From Struthio camelus (lineage: Eukaryota > Chordata > Aves > Struthioniformes > Struthionidae), in NCBI RefSeq assembly GCF_040807025.1, contig NC_090951.1:18758573-18822572 (forward strand): 64,000 nucleotides of DNA. Direction: 5' to 3'. The notes beneath the pieces are model-generated. The model was not told the origin of the DNA. It was given only the letters and a program-made list of their open reading frames with translations, and searched no databases. The translations under genes and the position numbers were made by a program. Of the stretch, positions 24,101 to 37,219 are shown piece after piece. The first letter of the stretch is position 1. Each line of letters opens with the position of its first letter.

Positions 24101-27100
24101 AACTTATTTAAGATTAGTTAATCAGTAGATCAGAATCCATTTTTCATCAGACAGTAATAGATGAATAAGCATACCTGCACTTACGTATTGCTTCATTTTC
24201 CTCACAAGTGGCCATTTTCTCTTCTGGTTAACTGTTCCAAAGAAATGAAAGACCTAAGTCAAATTTCAATTCATATTTGGATAACAAATATGTACCATTT
24301 GAAATAGCACTATTTCAGTTATTTAGTTAAGCAATGTAACTGTTTACTACCCTTATTTTAAACCAAGGCCGTGGGTTACATCCAATCTATTAAACTCAAG
24401 GCATAAAAATAAAGACGATACAAGATGCCCATTAATATATTTAGACTGAAATCAGTAGAAAGGTGCTCATCCTCTGAGGAACAAAGGGCAGCCTCTCAAT
24501 CAGAAATAGTGAAAGGGCAAAAAAAACCCCTAAAAATTTTAAAAAATGGAACTTGATAAACAGGCGAGTGAGATTTTATGGTAAGATTCCCCATGACAGC
24601 ATTAGCCTTTTGCTAATAAAACCGTACTTGAAATTTAAAGCAACCACACAAGCATATAAAGAAATAGTGATTACAACTTTGTTAGCTGCTTTTCTGGAAA
24701 TAATTAGAGATCAGCTACTTTAACTGTGGTTGCAAGTCAGCTTGAAATACTCTGATCCAAATAAAGGGAGACAGCGTATTCATGTTAAAAACGCTAAATC
24801 AGCGAAGCCCCAGAAACAGAGCGCGCTGCCACCAACATTAAGATTTTCTCCCTCTTGACTGTAGATGGAGCCATAACATAAGTAAATACCCTCTTGGACA
24901 TACAAGTTTGGGATTTGGTGAACTATACAGAGAGGCTTTTCAGCATTTTTACATTATTAAGGTTTTAATTTTCAGCACGAACAATGTGCAAAGTCCATTG
25001 TTTTCCCATTTTCTCAAATATGCTCAGCAGATTCGGTTCTCCTCAAAAATCTAGAAAGAAAGAAAAACAGCTGTTCAACTTTTATTCTGTCCTGCAATTA
25101 TCACCTAATCTAACCATCTTCCCTAAAAATTTCTCTGCTTAAGGGCACCTCTAGGGCTGTGAGTCCAGCTGAATTCATTTAGAAAATTGAATCTAAACCT
25201 GACTATTCTTATTCATCTCTTACACGCATTATTCCTTTCACAATTTTATGCTACTGTACCAATAAGCAAGGCAACAACACATTTTGTGGATTTTACATAT
25301 AAAACATACTGCTGAAATATGGATTTTAGGAATCTTAGCACCATCTGACTGAAAGATGTTAGATAAAAGAGGAGCTATTTATAGGAGTAAAATATGTCTA
25401 CAGTTATCACTGTGGCTACAAGGTTCATAAGTAAAATTCATCTGTGCCTTCCTATACCTTGCTTGTTCACAAAACAAAGCACTTCTTGGTTCCGTGCAGC
25501 AAAATAAACAAAAACCTCAAACAAAACAAATAAGCACAAACATCTAAAGAAGTCATCCTTTCATGCTTCTCAGTATACACTGTCTCCTTCATCCTCTAGG
25601 AAGGAACTGGTATTAGTAAAGTTCTGTGAGTCAAATTGTATATGCAGGGACCGCATCCATGGTAAGGGATTGATATTTGGAATCAGGGTCTGAACATGGA
25701 GAGCTGTAACAACCACAAACGCTTTTAAAAATATTATTATTATTTATAAAGTTAAGGAAAACCCTAATTTTCTATCATGACTGGCAAAGCTGCCTGGTTC
25801 TAGAAGCTGCAAACCAAAAAGTCACTCTGGCCAAAAGAGACTCTTGTAAGAGCCAGAGAGATAAAAGGGAAGGGATAGCACGGCTTACAGGCAGAAACTA
25901 GAAACAGGGACTCTGTATCGTCCTGTGGGATGGGATTAGGCCACTCACTGCCTCTTCAAGTCTGCAGTTTTGGATACCTACAAGGCCATGTGTTGCCCTC
26001 TATAGTCCCGTGACATAATTTCTTGAGCCACACTCAAATACATATGAAGTGCAGGTGGTTTAAAAGCTTTAAGTTGATCACAACTGTCTTCTAGCCCTAA
26101 ATTTATGTGAAAAAAACAGGTACATTAGTTTATATTCAGACTGAGGTTCACTTCTGGTAAACATCTGTGAAACTCATGGTTCTACAAGCACTAATTGTCC
26201 AAGTATATTAATTTTTAGTTCAAATTCTCATGAAACTGAATTTCTGATTGTACAGTAAAGTTGTAAAATTATCAGTTCCTGTCACAGTACTTAATAATTA
26301 AATGACAAGACAATTATCTAAAGTTGATAAACCTGCCAGCACTTGCAGGTTCAATCTATTTACATTGAACATAGACAGAAATTCAACCTACTGATTGGCT
26401 AGGTCAATTACACATCCTATGCATTTCATATAAATTTTTTGATGTCGCTAATTTCCATGAAGATGATATTCAGACTGAAAATTATTTGCTGATTCAATTA
26501 ACGCCTTATGTCAATAATAAAAACACTTGGGAATATCCAGGTTTATATTACAAGGTAATGGATTCTCAAAGAGAAAATAAGATGTATCCTATTTATTATA
26601 AATTGCTTCCTTCAGTTGTACTATAAAGATACGGAAGGTTAAGAATATACTATACTGAATTGCAGCATCATTTTGTTAATTTACCTCATTTAGGAACAAA
26701 TTATTTTTTAATCATTCATAGAATACAAAATTATCTATAAGGAGATGAATTTTTTTAAATGAAATGAATTAACAGTTATTTTCTCATCACTCAGAGGATT
26801 TCCCTAAATGGCTGATGATAACCCTCTTCTTTATTCAGTCATAATACAGAGATATCTGACAATTTTTACTTTTTTTTTTTAAAAGCAAGGAAAACATTCT
26901 GTGCAGACAAATGACATTGATTTAGTCTATCCAGATGTTGAAATGTGCTTCAAGTTATATTGTACAAAATCTTAGAGAGTCTATGTTCTAATTAAATACT
27001 TTCCAATTCTGCCTAAATAATTAAAATCGTCATTTTTTAAAACTAACTCTCCAAAAGATGCCCCAGTAAATTCATGTGTAACAGCTATTTATTGTTTTAA

Positions 27101-30100
27101 GCTATATTCACACATGTAATGCTGTCTACTAGATTTAGATATTGTGTAATATGAGAGATTTAATTTATCTCTCTTTCTGTATAAAGATAAATAAATAAGA
27201 AATGAGCAGAGAGAAAAAGAAGAAAATAAGTTCAGTTCTGCACTGAACCGAGGCGCGTGAAGATGAGTTGCCAATTTCCTCCACAGGATGCTTTAAAGTG
27301 CATACCATAAAACAAATTATTTAATTTGCCTGTGTATAGTCTAACCTGTATACATCTTTGAAAACAACTGGATAAACCAAGCCTCAGGTCAGCTTAGGTC
27401 AATGACAGTTTTGGTACCAATTACATTGGTGGCAGGATCAGTATATCTAAACCAGCTCAACATAGTTCAAAAAGTTCCCCTTACAGCTCCAGTGTTCAAA
27501 AGCACTTACCTGAGCTTCCACTTCATGGCTTAAATCATTCCTGAAAATTAAGGTAATCAGGTCTCAGGCACCTGGTGGACCACAGGCTGATTCAGATATC
27601 TGCAGCTTCTAAACCCAGAGGTGGGGGCATAAAGATATTATGTAATTAGGTATAATGAGATCATCTGCTATTTCAAGATATTCATTGGTCACATAAAAGA
27701 ATCCTTTAACTAAAATAGTTACAGCAATTCGTTTTATTCAGGTCAACATTTTATTTATGTATTTAGTATCTGTGCTAAGGCCATTTTTGCTATATGATAA
27801 CAGAATTTGTTTTCTGGTGTTCTGGTTTAAATCAGATAACCATTTTTGGATTTTATGCAAGACATATGGAAAATTAATCACTGATTTACTGCACATTTCC
27901 ACACACGGTCAAACTAATATCTGATCATTACTGAAGAAAAACTCTGCTCGGCAGTGAATGCACAAGCAAATTTCCAAACACATGGATGTGTGGAACCTTG
28001 TGCAAGAAATTCTCTGCGGGTTCAAAACAGAAAACAATACACTGCAGCATTTAATGGGGAAAGGTAATGGAAAATTTAAATTGTGATTTCTTTTCACTTC
28101 AGAAACTACTGCAACTGAAATAGGAATGGCAATAAAATAAATTGCAACATCTATCTCTAATACTTGGTATAATAGTTTTTGAGTTTTAGAATTTCTTTAT
28201 ATGATAAATACTTTGGGAAGTCTTTTATTAATAACTGCAGAAGATAGCATCTCAGTTTTGAACATCAGCCATAAAAAATAATCTTCGGTTACCTGTTAAA
28301 TACTTTTTTAATTTCATTCATTCTCTTAAGTGACAACTTGCAGTTTTCCATATTGCTGCTTCAAAGAGCAGGAGGTATTCACTCTGCTTTATTTTTATTT
28401 TCAGCTTTCTGTCCTAGACTACTTTTCGTGAGTTTCAGTTAGGCCAACAAGGCTAGTTTTAGTATCTCCACAGCAGGTGGAATGACCTTTACCCATTCCT
28501 GATGAGTTTGGGGCTTTTGTGAAACAATTTAAGAGCCTACAGGAACAACATATAGCAGAAGTTAGTGTCTTCTAAAAGTTAGATTTAATTGCCTTGTTTT
28601 TATATTTTATTACAGGCAAAGCTAATAATAAGGTGGCATTTCAGTCAATCAGAAATCTGTCCTCTTTTTAGGACTCATGCCTTTTTTTTCGGGGGTGGAG
28701 GGAGGAGAGTGACTGCTAAGCCTGATTTGGGAGGTATTGAACTACAGGGCATGGTTCACAGATGTTTTTGTGTCCTCAATAGCTTTACTGGGAGGATAGT
28801 TAACTTTGATGATATGAAAATGTCAAGAAGAATTATCAGGGAGAAAAAAACTAAAAGAGCTTTCTGAGGTTAAATGGCAACAAGGAATCATCTTTTTTCA
28901 AGTAGTAGTAGTAAGAATAAACCATTTCTGACGAGCAGATGGTTCCCTTGAACAAAAGGAGAAGGACTGCACTGGAAGAAAATAGAGTATTTGAAAAGCA
29001 AAATCATGCCTCTTGCTAGATATTCTGTCATGCGTACAGAGTAGTTAATCCATCTTTTAGCAAGATTAGCTGACAGATTAACACATTATCCATGTGAGTC
29101 ACAGTTAAAGTCTAAACCGAGGATGTGCTTGAAGAATGATGTGCACCCACATGAAGGAAGGTTTACGGAGGCTGACTTACGACACCACTAAGGAATGCAA
29201 ACCTTGCTTTTTTTTTTTTTTTGCTAATGCTGGCCAGAGCTCTACAAACAGCCATTATCAAACTCTGTATCATGCTGAGTTGATATAAGCCTTGATGTGG
29301 ATTTGAACATCCATATGCAGGCCTTCCATCTGCCACATACATCCATGTCTTAACTCCAGGGCATATATGCCTCTATTGTTCTGGACAATATATATTAAGA
29401 CATTAAATAAAGTGTTTACTTACTCAAAATGCCCTTTAAATACGTTTGTATACATTCAAGTGCATTAGATTATGCTTTTGGAAAGCCAAGCTTCAGTCAG
29501 TTCAGCTTCCCATCAGAATAAGAGGATGCAATCTGCAAACAGGATGTTTTCTAATCAATCAAGGGAGCACAGCTGGAAGTTGTCACAAGCAGCTGATAGA
29601 TGTCAACGTGCCATTTAAAGAGCCATACCCTCAGTCCTTAGTATACCTATCCTTATATCTCCTAGACCCAAAATAAAGAAATATAATAAGAGTAATTTCA
29701 TCTCTATGTAATGGTGGTCCATTTGGAATAACTGGCTTCTGAAGACAATCTCATGAAAGATTGTACTGAAACAAGTGACCGTGGCTCAGAGTGAAAGACT
29801 TTTCTCCCACCAACATTTGTGTTTCACAGCTTCATTTTACTCTCCACTCCTATTCCAACTGTTGCTTGATTTTTCTCTCTTCAGCAGTGAAAGCCCCTTT
29901 TTTGTATGGTTTTTACAAACTTCCAAACTTAATAACCAAGCTAAATAAAGAAGAAGCTTGCTCTGAAACGAACTTTGTTCCCATACATGAGGACTGGACA
30001 AGAAAAGGAAGCCTCCTTATGGATGATTCTTACAAGGTAAGTTGTGGTCAGACACTCCAGGCAGGTGGTGTCTGAAGGAGCTGAGGCTTCTGTCTGTAGC

Positions 30101-33100
30101 TAACGCTTGCTATCTCTAAGAGCTGCTAAAAATAAAGAAGAATGTGAAAGAAACTTCCTCATTTTCTTGCCTTTTGGTTCTCTGCATTCAGTTAGGAACC
30201 ATTTAAAGGGTTCTGGCTTGCTTTGCAGGTCCATGGGCCAGTTGGTCTCTATGGGAAACCCGACATATGCAGTAGAGCACAGCTCGGAATATAAACACTG
30301 TATGTTCATAACCTTAAGGACAATAAACTACCATTTGAATACAAGTCACAGTTACTTGTAATTACTAAATCCATAGGAGTCAGCAAATTTCATTTTAAAA
30401 AAATCTTTATCTACAAGGAATTGAATTCACTTAGAAATAAGTAAGCATCAGATCTCAGACATAAAACAGAACACAAGGTTTGATGCAGCCTTTTATATCA
30501 GAACAAGCCTGTATAAGACAATTTACCAACTCAGGTCTGAAAAAGATTTTAAAATTAGACATGAAAAATTCTGAAGCAGAGATTAGCGGCTTTAAGAACA
30601 ACTTGGAGACGTACTTGCAAGTTGTAGGTCACATCTTGTCTTTAAAGCCAAGTACATAACATGAACCCAACATGAAATTTTTTTTGGTCAAAACAATGCA
30701 ATTTCTGATTGCATGAGAGTTAGCTTCAAGTCTTCAGTCTCTTGAATGTTATTAAAAAACACTGTGAGAAGAAGCAAGGGAAATTCCAACCAAGTGTCAC
30801 TACACATCAACATCTGGTCCATTGCAATAAGCAAACAGTGAAGCAACTGTAAGAAACTGAGCACTTAGCAGTCTTACTAAAATACGGGATCATCCAACAT
30901 CTTCAGCTAATTAACACAGATGGCCCACCTATTCCACATTCTACCCAACCCTGAGTGACAACATCCTGAAGCCAATAAATTCAGAAGCAATAATGGAAAG
31001 AGCAAACAGGTCACACCTTATAATGAAATATTTCCTGTATTCACCTTGGAAACCAGAACCATTCTAAATCCATGTTAAGATCAAGCTGAGATTCAGTTCT
31101 GCTCTGTAACTTAAAATGGTCAACTGATCAGTAGCTCCTACATAAAACATTCATCTCTGCAGAGAGAACCAGTAACTACTAATTGCTTTCATTCTTTGTT
31201 TAAAAATGAATGATAGACTTAAATACTATCCCAGTAAGAATGATGACATTATTTCACATGTTGATAAATGAAGTAGTTCCTGCCCCTTTATTTTATCTCC
31301 AAAGCACCAGAGAAGACCTGGAGGGTGGAGAGTCATCTGATTTAATATTGATGATAATGAAATACTAGAACAATAGATGAGTAATGAAAACATTTTTTTT
31401 TTAATGTGTCTCAGCTAAGGGTTTCCTTTTTTTTTGTCCAGGAGAAACATTCTTTGAATTGTTTTCCCTTATTTCATTTTACATTTCAAAACAACATTCT
31501 TTTCTAAGTAGGCAACAGGAACCGAGACAAGAAACTGCATTAAATAAATCTCAAAAATCTTTCTAAACAGGCTTCAGGCTACGCTGTACTTTTTCTTTCA
31601 AATATTTCCATGTAAAATCAGATGTTAACTCTCTGAGTGAACCCATGTGCAAACTCCTTATTCATCAGATTAATGGCTGCAGAGCAACAGGCATCTGAAC
31701 ACATTTCCCCTCACATAAGGTATTCACGACTTAACAGAAAACTTCACATTATTGCAATTACTTTTCAGTCCAATACATTGCATCTAGCGAAGAAGGAAAT
31801 AAATTGCAACAAGGCTTAATGGGAAACTACAGTAAACGTATTGACACAAGTAGGAATTTGTTTCTTTAAACAGGACCCTACTATTAATTTGATACACGGA
31901 TTTTTGCCTTGCTATACATTTGAAAACAAAACAAAAAAACATTCTTTGCCCTGGGATACTTCAGCATTGCCCAGTGTAATACCTTTCTTTGTTGCTGATT
32001 TTAGGCAGATCCAGGGCCCCATCAATAAAACAATTCAGTCAGCTGCAGGAGAATATCAGCCAAAAAATATATTAAGATTGATAATCTATGGGGTGAGAAT
32101 ACAGAGGAAAATATTAAAAGTCAATATTCTATAATACAATGTTTGCATTTATACTGCATATTAATGTACATCTCTAAATATATACAACAAATAAAGAAAA
32201 CCATATACACAATTAATAGTACAGTTTCACTTCTGGTCATTTGATCAACAGGGACATGATAGATATAGACAAGATAAAACATGCAGGTAATGATGCTTTT
32301 ACCACAAGAGCAATAAATTCATTAAACATTTATGTAAATTTGGCAATATAGTAGTGAAAGTAAGGAGAGCTTAGACATTCATACACATGATAAAATCCAG
32401 TTTACAACAATAAATGTTAAAAAGCAAAACCCTGAAGCTTTGGAAGAGCTCCTCTTCAAAGATGCAGCCAGCCTTTCTTTAAACTTTTGAGTTTAAAACA
32501 TTTTTTTTTCCCCTGGGAAGGACATTTGTAACATTGCCAGATATTTATTTATAACTGATCATCCTAGATCCTTTCCGGAATACTGAACCAGATCAAGTAC
32601 TTGGTCTGGCCCTGTTGGTGGTGGGGGAGAGGGAGAGCGCCTTTTTTCTTTTTAATTTAATGCAGATTAATATACAGTGTGTGTTTGTGTTGCAGAGAAA
32701 CACTGTTAAACCGAACATGTTTGGACCACATCACAGTTCAGATGAGAGGAAGTTCATATTTGTGCAACACACTGGTTGCTTGTTCAAGTATGTATTTTCA
32801 GATATACTAATGACTTCAAAGCGTATGTAATAAACCCTGAATTCTTGAAATGATAACAGCGGCTGGAACAGCAGAGATAGTGGCAAGTCAGCAAACCACA
32901 AAGAGTGACTTGATCACTGGGTAACAGAATAGTTAGGTTCCACTGTGACCCTAAACTTAAAATTAGGTACAGTTCACAGCCTCTAGCATGCAAGGAATTC
33001 TAGAAAAAAGAACCTGAGTAGTTAGAATACATAACCTGTATTGTGCTTCGGCTTTCATAATGTCAGTTCCCAATTGCTTTTTGTTCTTTTTCCAGTTTAG

Positions 33101-33249
33101 GAGAATCTACCATACTCCTGTCCCAAGAGAGACTGTGCTGAATGCAGTACACTGTTGAAACTTCTTTTGAGCAACAGAGCAGACAACCCAGAGGCTTACA
33201 TAGAAGGCTTAATTTCATTAAATTTGCTTTTCCAAAATAAATGACTTAC
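21143..33249. other. Intergenic; no recognised gene
   Basis: No protein, RNA gene or repeat was recognised apart from a poly(T) tract. A plus-strand block at 29885-30036 has good splice-like edges and an open frame, but no recognisable product. A minus-strand ATG in a strong Kozak-like context lies at 24215-24213. Confidence 0.4.
29208..29222. repeat. Poly(T) tract
   Basis: A run of 15 T. No neighbouring retroelement body is recognised. Confidence 0.85.
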
Positions 33250-33560
33250 AGTTTATATTATGGGATCAGAAGAAAGGTCCATCTAGCTGAGTATCCTGAT
33301 TCCAGCAATGTCTAAGAGTAGGTGCCTGAAGAATAACAGGGGCAAGAATGTATGATACATCCTCCTAATATTATCTCACCCTCTACCTGTTTTCAGCCCA
33401 GGGCATTCCTGAGCCAGATGTGGTTTCTAAGCATTTAGTAAGCCTCTGTGGATTTCTCTTCCTTGATCTTATCCTATTCTCCCCTAAAGGCATGTAAAGC
33501 TTAGCATTTACAGTATCATTCAAAGAGAAACTGCCCACTCCTGGTTGACATCTCTTCAAC
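33250..33560 (-). repeat. Old interspersed repeat, probably ancient CR1 family
   Basis: The forward strand has GGTCCATCTAGCTGAGTATCCTG followed by CCAGCAATGTCTAAGAGTAGGTGCC. This resembles a widespread amniote repeat, known in turtles and crocodilians as a CR1 3' region with GGTCCATCTAGCCCAGTATCCTG. The rest up to about 33560 is more diverged. A 73-codon minus-strand open frame (33383-33604) falls mostly inside and is not treated as a gene. The family assignment is from memory. Confidence 0.42.
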
Positions 33561-36500
33561 AGTGCCAATGAATCCTCAAAAACAGAAACAGGCCTTCTAT
33601 TCAAAATTCAGAAGTACAGGGAAGAGCAACAGGTACTAGCACTGAGAGCAAAACAGTGGGTATTGCCTTCCAAAACACACCAGCCTTGACTGCGTGTTGT
33701 CTGAACTACAAAACTGGGGCTAGAGCCACTGTTGGACTCACAGTGAAGCAAGACTGAAGCTAAGAATAAACTCTGAAAAAAAAGACTTTTTTTTTTTGTG
33801 TACTTCTGCAGTGTGCACTTACTGGTCTTTATAGCTATAGTTATTATGTTCTGCATACCTCACTATCTCTCCAGTTGCAGTCCTTGTACTGTTGTGTTGT
33901 ACTTTGCCATTGACGAGTTCTCAGCTCTCACCAACTCTTTCCAGGCATTTTTTCCCCACTTTCTTCCTTTTAAAATAATTTCTGTGTGCTACTCAGTTTG
34001 TAAAGTGCTTCAAGGATTCCTTGTCAGAAACTACAAATCAAACTACTGTTATTTCATGAAAATACCCAACAAAATTGGTATTTTAATGTTAATAACAACA
34101 ACAACATGAAATCAATACTCATCTGCTAGAACATTGTTTGGCATTATCATTATTGAATAATTTAAGACCCTCATATGCAAATTACTTTGACAGACATAAT
34201 TTGAAAACAAATATTGGTAATTGTTTTTTATGCACTGTAGCTGTTTCAAGTAGAAATTGTGCCATATAAGTAAGAATACATACTCACAGCGTGACTAGGA
34301 CAACGCTTTGAAAACTTCTCAGAGGTTTGCCATTTGTGACAATTTCTCCTCAGTCTAATCTAATGATTTCCAACTGTTAATTCAATTGCAACGCTCACAA
34401 ATTCTCAGCAAGCATCCACAGGTAGTTAAGCTGAACTATCCGCTACTGTTTAAAGGACAAACAAAAAGTCAATTCACAGTATTCTGAAAAAGAGTTTTTT
34501 AAAAGCTTAAAAACTTGTATATTTGTTTCTTTCTTAATGTCTGATTTTACCAAACAATAAAGTTTCAAACTAACCTGTCAGGTTGGTATCTGATAGAAGG
34601 ATACGCTGTAGTTATCATATAAACAAAATAAGACGTTGGAATGGGACAGTTTGCACCAACTAACTAGACACCGAAAGTGAGTGTTTAAAATCAAATAAAA
34701 TCTCTTTAAAGGTTCATAACAACCACCATGGATACAGATTCCATCAAAATTAGATTTAACTCCAACTCTTATACGTAACAAAACAGAGACCAATATCTCA
34801 ACATTTAGGCTCGTTACACATTTATTTCCTTGCATCTGTAACCCCTTTGTTCCTCTCCTCAACTGGCTTTTCACCTTTTATCTAACTTTGTCAGAATTTG
34901 TGATGACAGGTGATTGGAAGAGTCACACTGGGTAAAAAAACATGAAATTTCTATTGAAATAAACATGTAGGAAAAATAAATGGTTATTTCAGTTCTAACT
35001 ACTGCAGTTTTAAAATCAGTTGTTTTTTTTTTTTTTTAAATCAAATGCCAAACCTGCTTCACACTCATGTGCAGGCCTAAAGAAAACAAAACATATCACT
35101 GTTATTTTAGTATTAAGTCACATCAGTGCTATCTAATGGCTTTCACTGATCTTCTTGGGATGCAGAAGGAATTGCAGGACAGGTCATGATTTACACCAGC
35201 TCAGCTACTGCAGAGACATACACACTAGCACAGAGAGGGTCTGTAAGTTGTTCGAGCCTCTCTGAGTTCATTTTCTTCCCATAACATCTCTTCTTGTATG
35301 TACCATACTTCCATATGAAAACCTAAAATTTGGAATTAAAGTGTTTTTTTAAAGAACCAGTAGAAACAACTTAATCTCAAACTTTATTGTGAATTACTAT
35401 CCTGTATGTAAATAACCTATCAGGCAGTAGGGGGCAACTTTCACCCACAAGTCATACTTACACATTCTGATACAGAATATAATGACAAATATATTGAAGG
35501 GGGTATTTTCAATATTTACCTAAGTTTATTTTGAGGTCTTTAATGATTGTGCAAAATGTAAAGTTTCATGTTTAAATTCTCATTTCGTTCTCTAGGCAGT
35601 GTGCTGAGAAAATATCTGGTTTATATATTAGAAAAATGGTGTAAAATAAAGTAAGAAATTACCCTCTAAAATCTGCTGAGAAATGAAAGAGAAGGACAAT
35701 TACACTCCTCTAGTTTACTCTCATAGGATTTGTGAGAAACCAATCTCAAAGATTTTTCCACACTCAAAATTTTGATAAACTACTCTTCCTTGAATATATG
35801 ATTTATGAAAACAGTAATTTAAGACCTTAAAAAAATAGAGCAGGGACTAATACAAGAAAGTTAGTATCAATGGCAAGATATTCATTACTGACACTAACAT
35901 GCAAAATTAGACTATTTTTTATCAATAAACCCATATTGAAGATTTATTTGATGTCTGTATTGTATGTCAAATTTTGTATCACTTGAAAAATGAAAATGTT
36001 GTTACTAATTTCCCTGGACAGTAAATGCTAAAACATAGGTATGACCTCAGAGGACAAAAAGATTCAGACATGAAGTAGTATTTTTTCCAAGTGTACTGGA
36101 CTATGTCATAAAACTATGATTTGTGGATTAAAAGAGTATATAATTTATATAATTTAATATGAAACTAACTGATTTCCCTTTAAAATTTATGATTCATTTT
36201 TTAAATTATGAGATTGGTGAAAGTAAGGAAGAAGGGGTAGAACAGGAGGTATTTTCACACCAAACCCAGCCAAGTCGCACAGCGCAAACACTTGTAACGA
36301 AACCACAAAACTAGGGCTAGTCTTGCTAAAGATTCACAGAATGAAGTGGTTAAGCCTAGGGTGAGTTTTTAGCAAATCTGGGCCCACTCATGGTTTCACG
36401 TGAAGGGTGTCAGACACTGGGAACCAAATCTCACATAAAACTTTATGCTCTAGTTAAGCTTCAAACTTGAGAGTAAAATTCACTGCATGACAAACTACAG

Positions 36501-36589
36501 CAACAAAGTGAAAAACTCACTGCAGAACTTCCTTCAAAAGTATCCTGAGATCTTTTAATAATTCAGGCAGAACTAATAATACCACAGTC

Positions 36590-36650
36590 TTTGTCAGGAG
36601 GTCAGACTAAGTGATTTTGAATGTCTCTTCTAGCTTTAAACCATTTTTTT
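36590..36650 (+). mobile_element. CR1 LINE 3' end, degraded
   Basis: The stretch CAGGAGGTCAGACTAAGTGATTTTGAATGTCTCTTCTAGCTTTAAACCA resembles the CR1 3' block usually seen as GGAGGTTGGACTAGATGATC followed by CCCTTCCAACC and AAACCATTC. Differences are numerous, indicating an old copy. Only about 60 bp is recognisable. Confidence 0.5.
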
Positions 36651-37083
36651 TTCCAGTGATGTAGCTAACAATCATTTTTCTAAACCTAATTCCACCCTAA
36701 AATATAAAACTCCTGCTTCAGTTAGTGCAGTTAAACTGTATTTTTCTTAATACAAAGAACATAACATAAACAAGGATTACAGGATGTGAAAAACATCCAC
36801 CCTCCAGCAGTTCCTGAAATGAACTTACATTTTCATGTTCATACTCAGAGAGCGTGTGTGTAACTGGTATCAACAGTTCTACTTTAGAAACAAAACTAAT
36901 CATAAAAAACATAGTAGGGAAGCAGACCAGACACTTATAAAAAGAGTACGTCTTTTTTGATCTCTTGGTGTCCACCAGCCCCACACTTTGTCAATAAGAG
37001 TAAGAGATAATAAGGTACCACAAGAAACTACTATCCGATGATCCTATCTTTCATGCTGTCCTAACAAATTAAGGTTTTTTTCC

Positions 37084-37102
37084 TTTTTTTTTTTTTTTTT
37101 TT
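37084..37102. repeat. Poly(T) tract
   Basis: A run of 19 T just left of the GC/CpG-rich stretch that begins near 37220. Confidence 0.9.
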
Positions 37103-37219
37103 AAATCTTTTACCCATGGCTGAGAAGAATTATGCTGTTTTATTATGTTTTGACAGGACTGAACTGCAGGTGAAACCAAACAGTTGACTTCCACTCCCTT
37201 TTCCCCCAGATGACTTTCT

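Noticed and set aside
33383-33604. 73-codon minus-strand open frame
   Set aside because: It mostly overlaps the old repeat relic at 33250-33560 and has no independent support.
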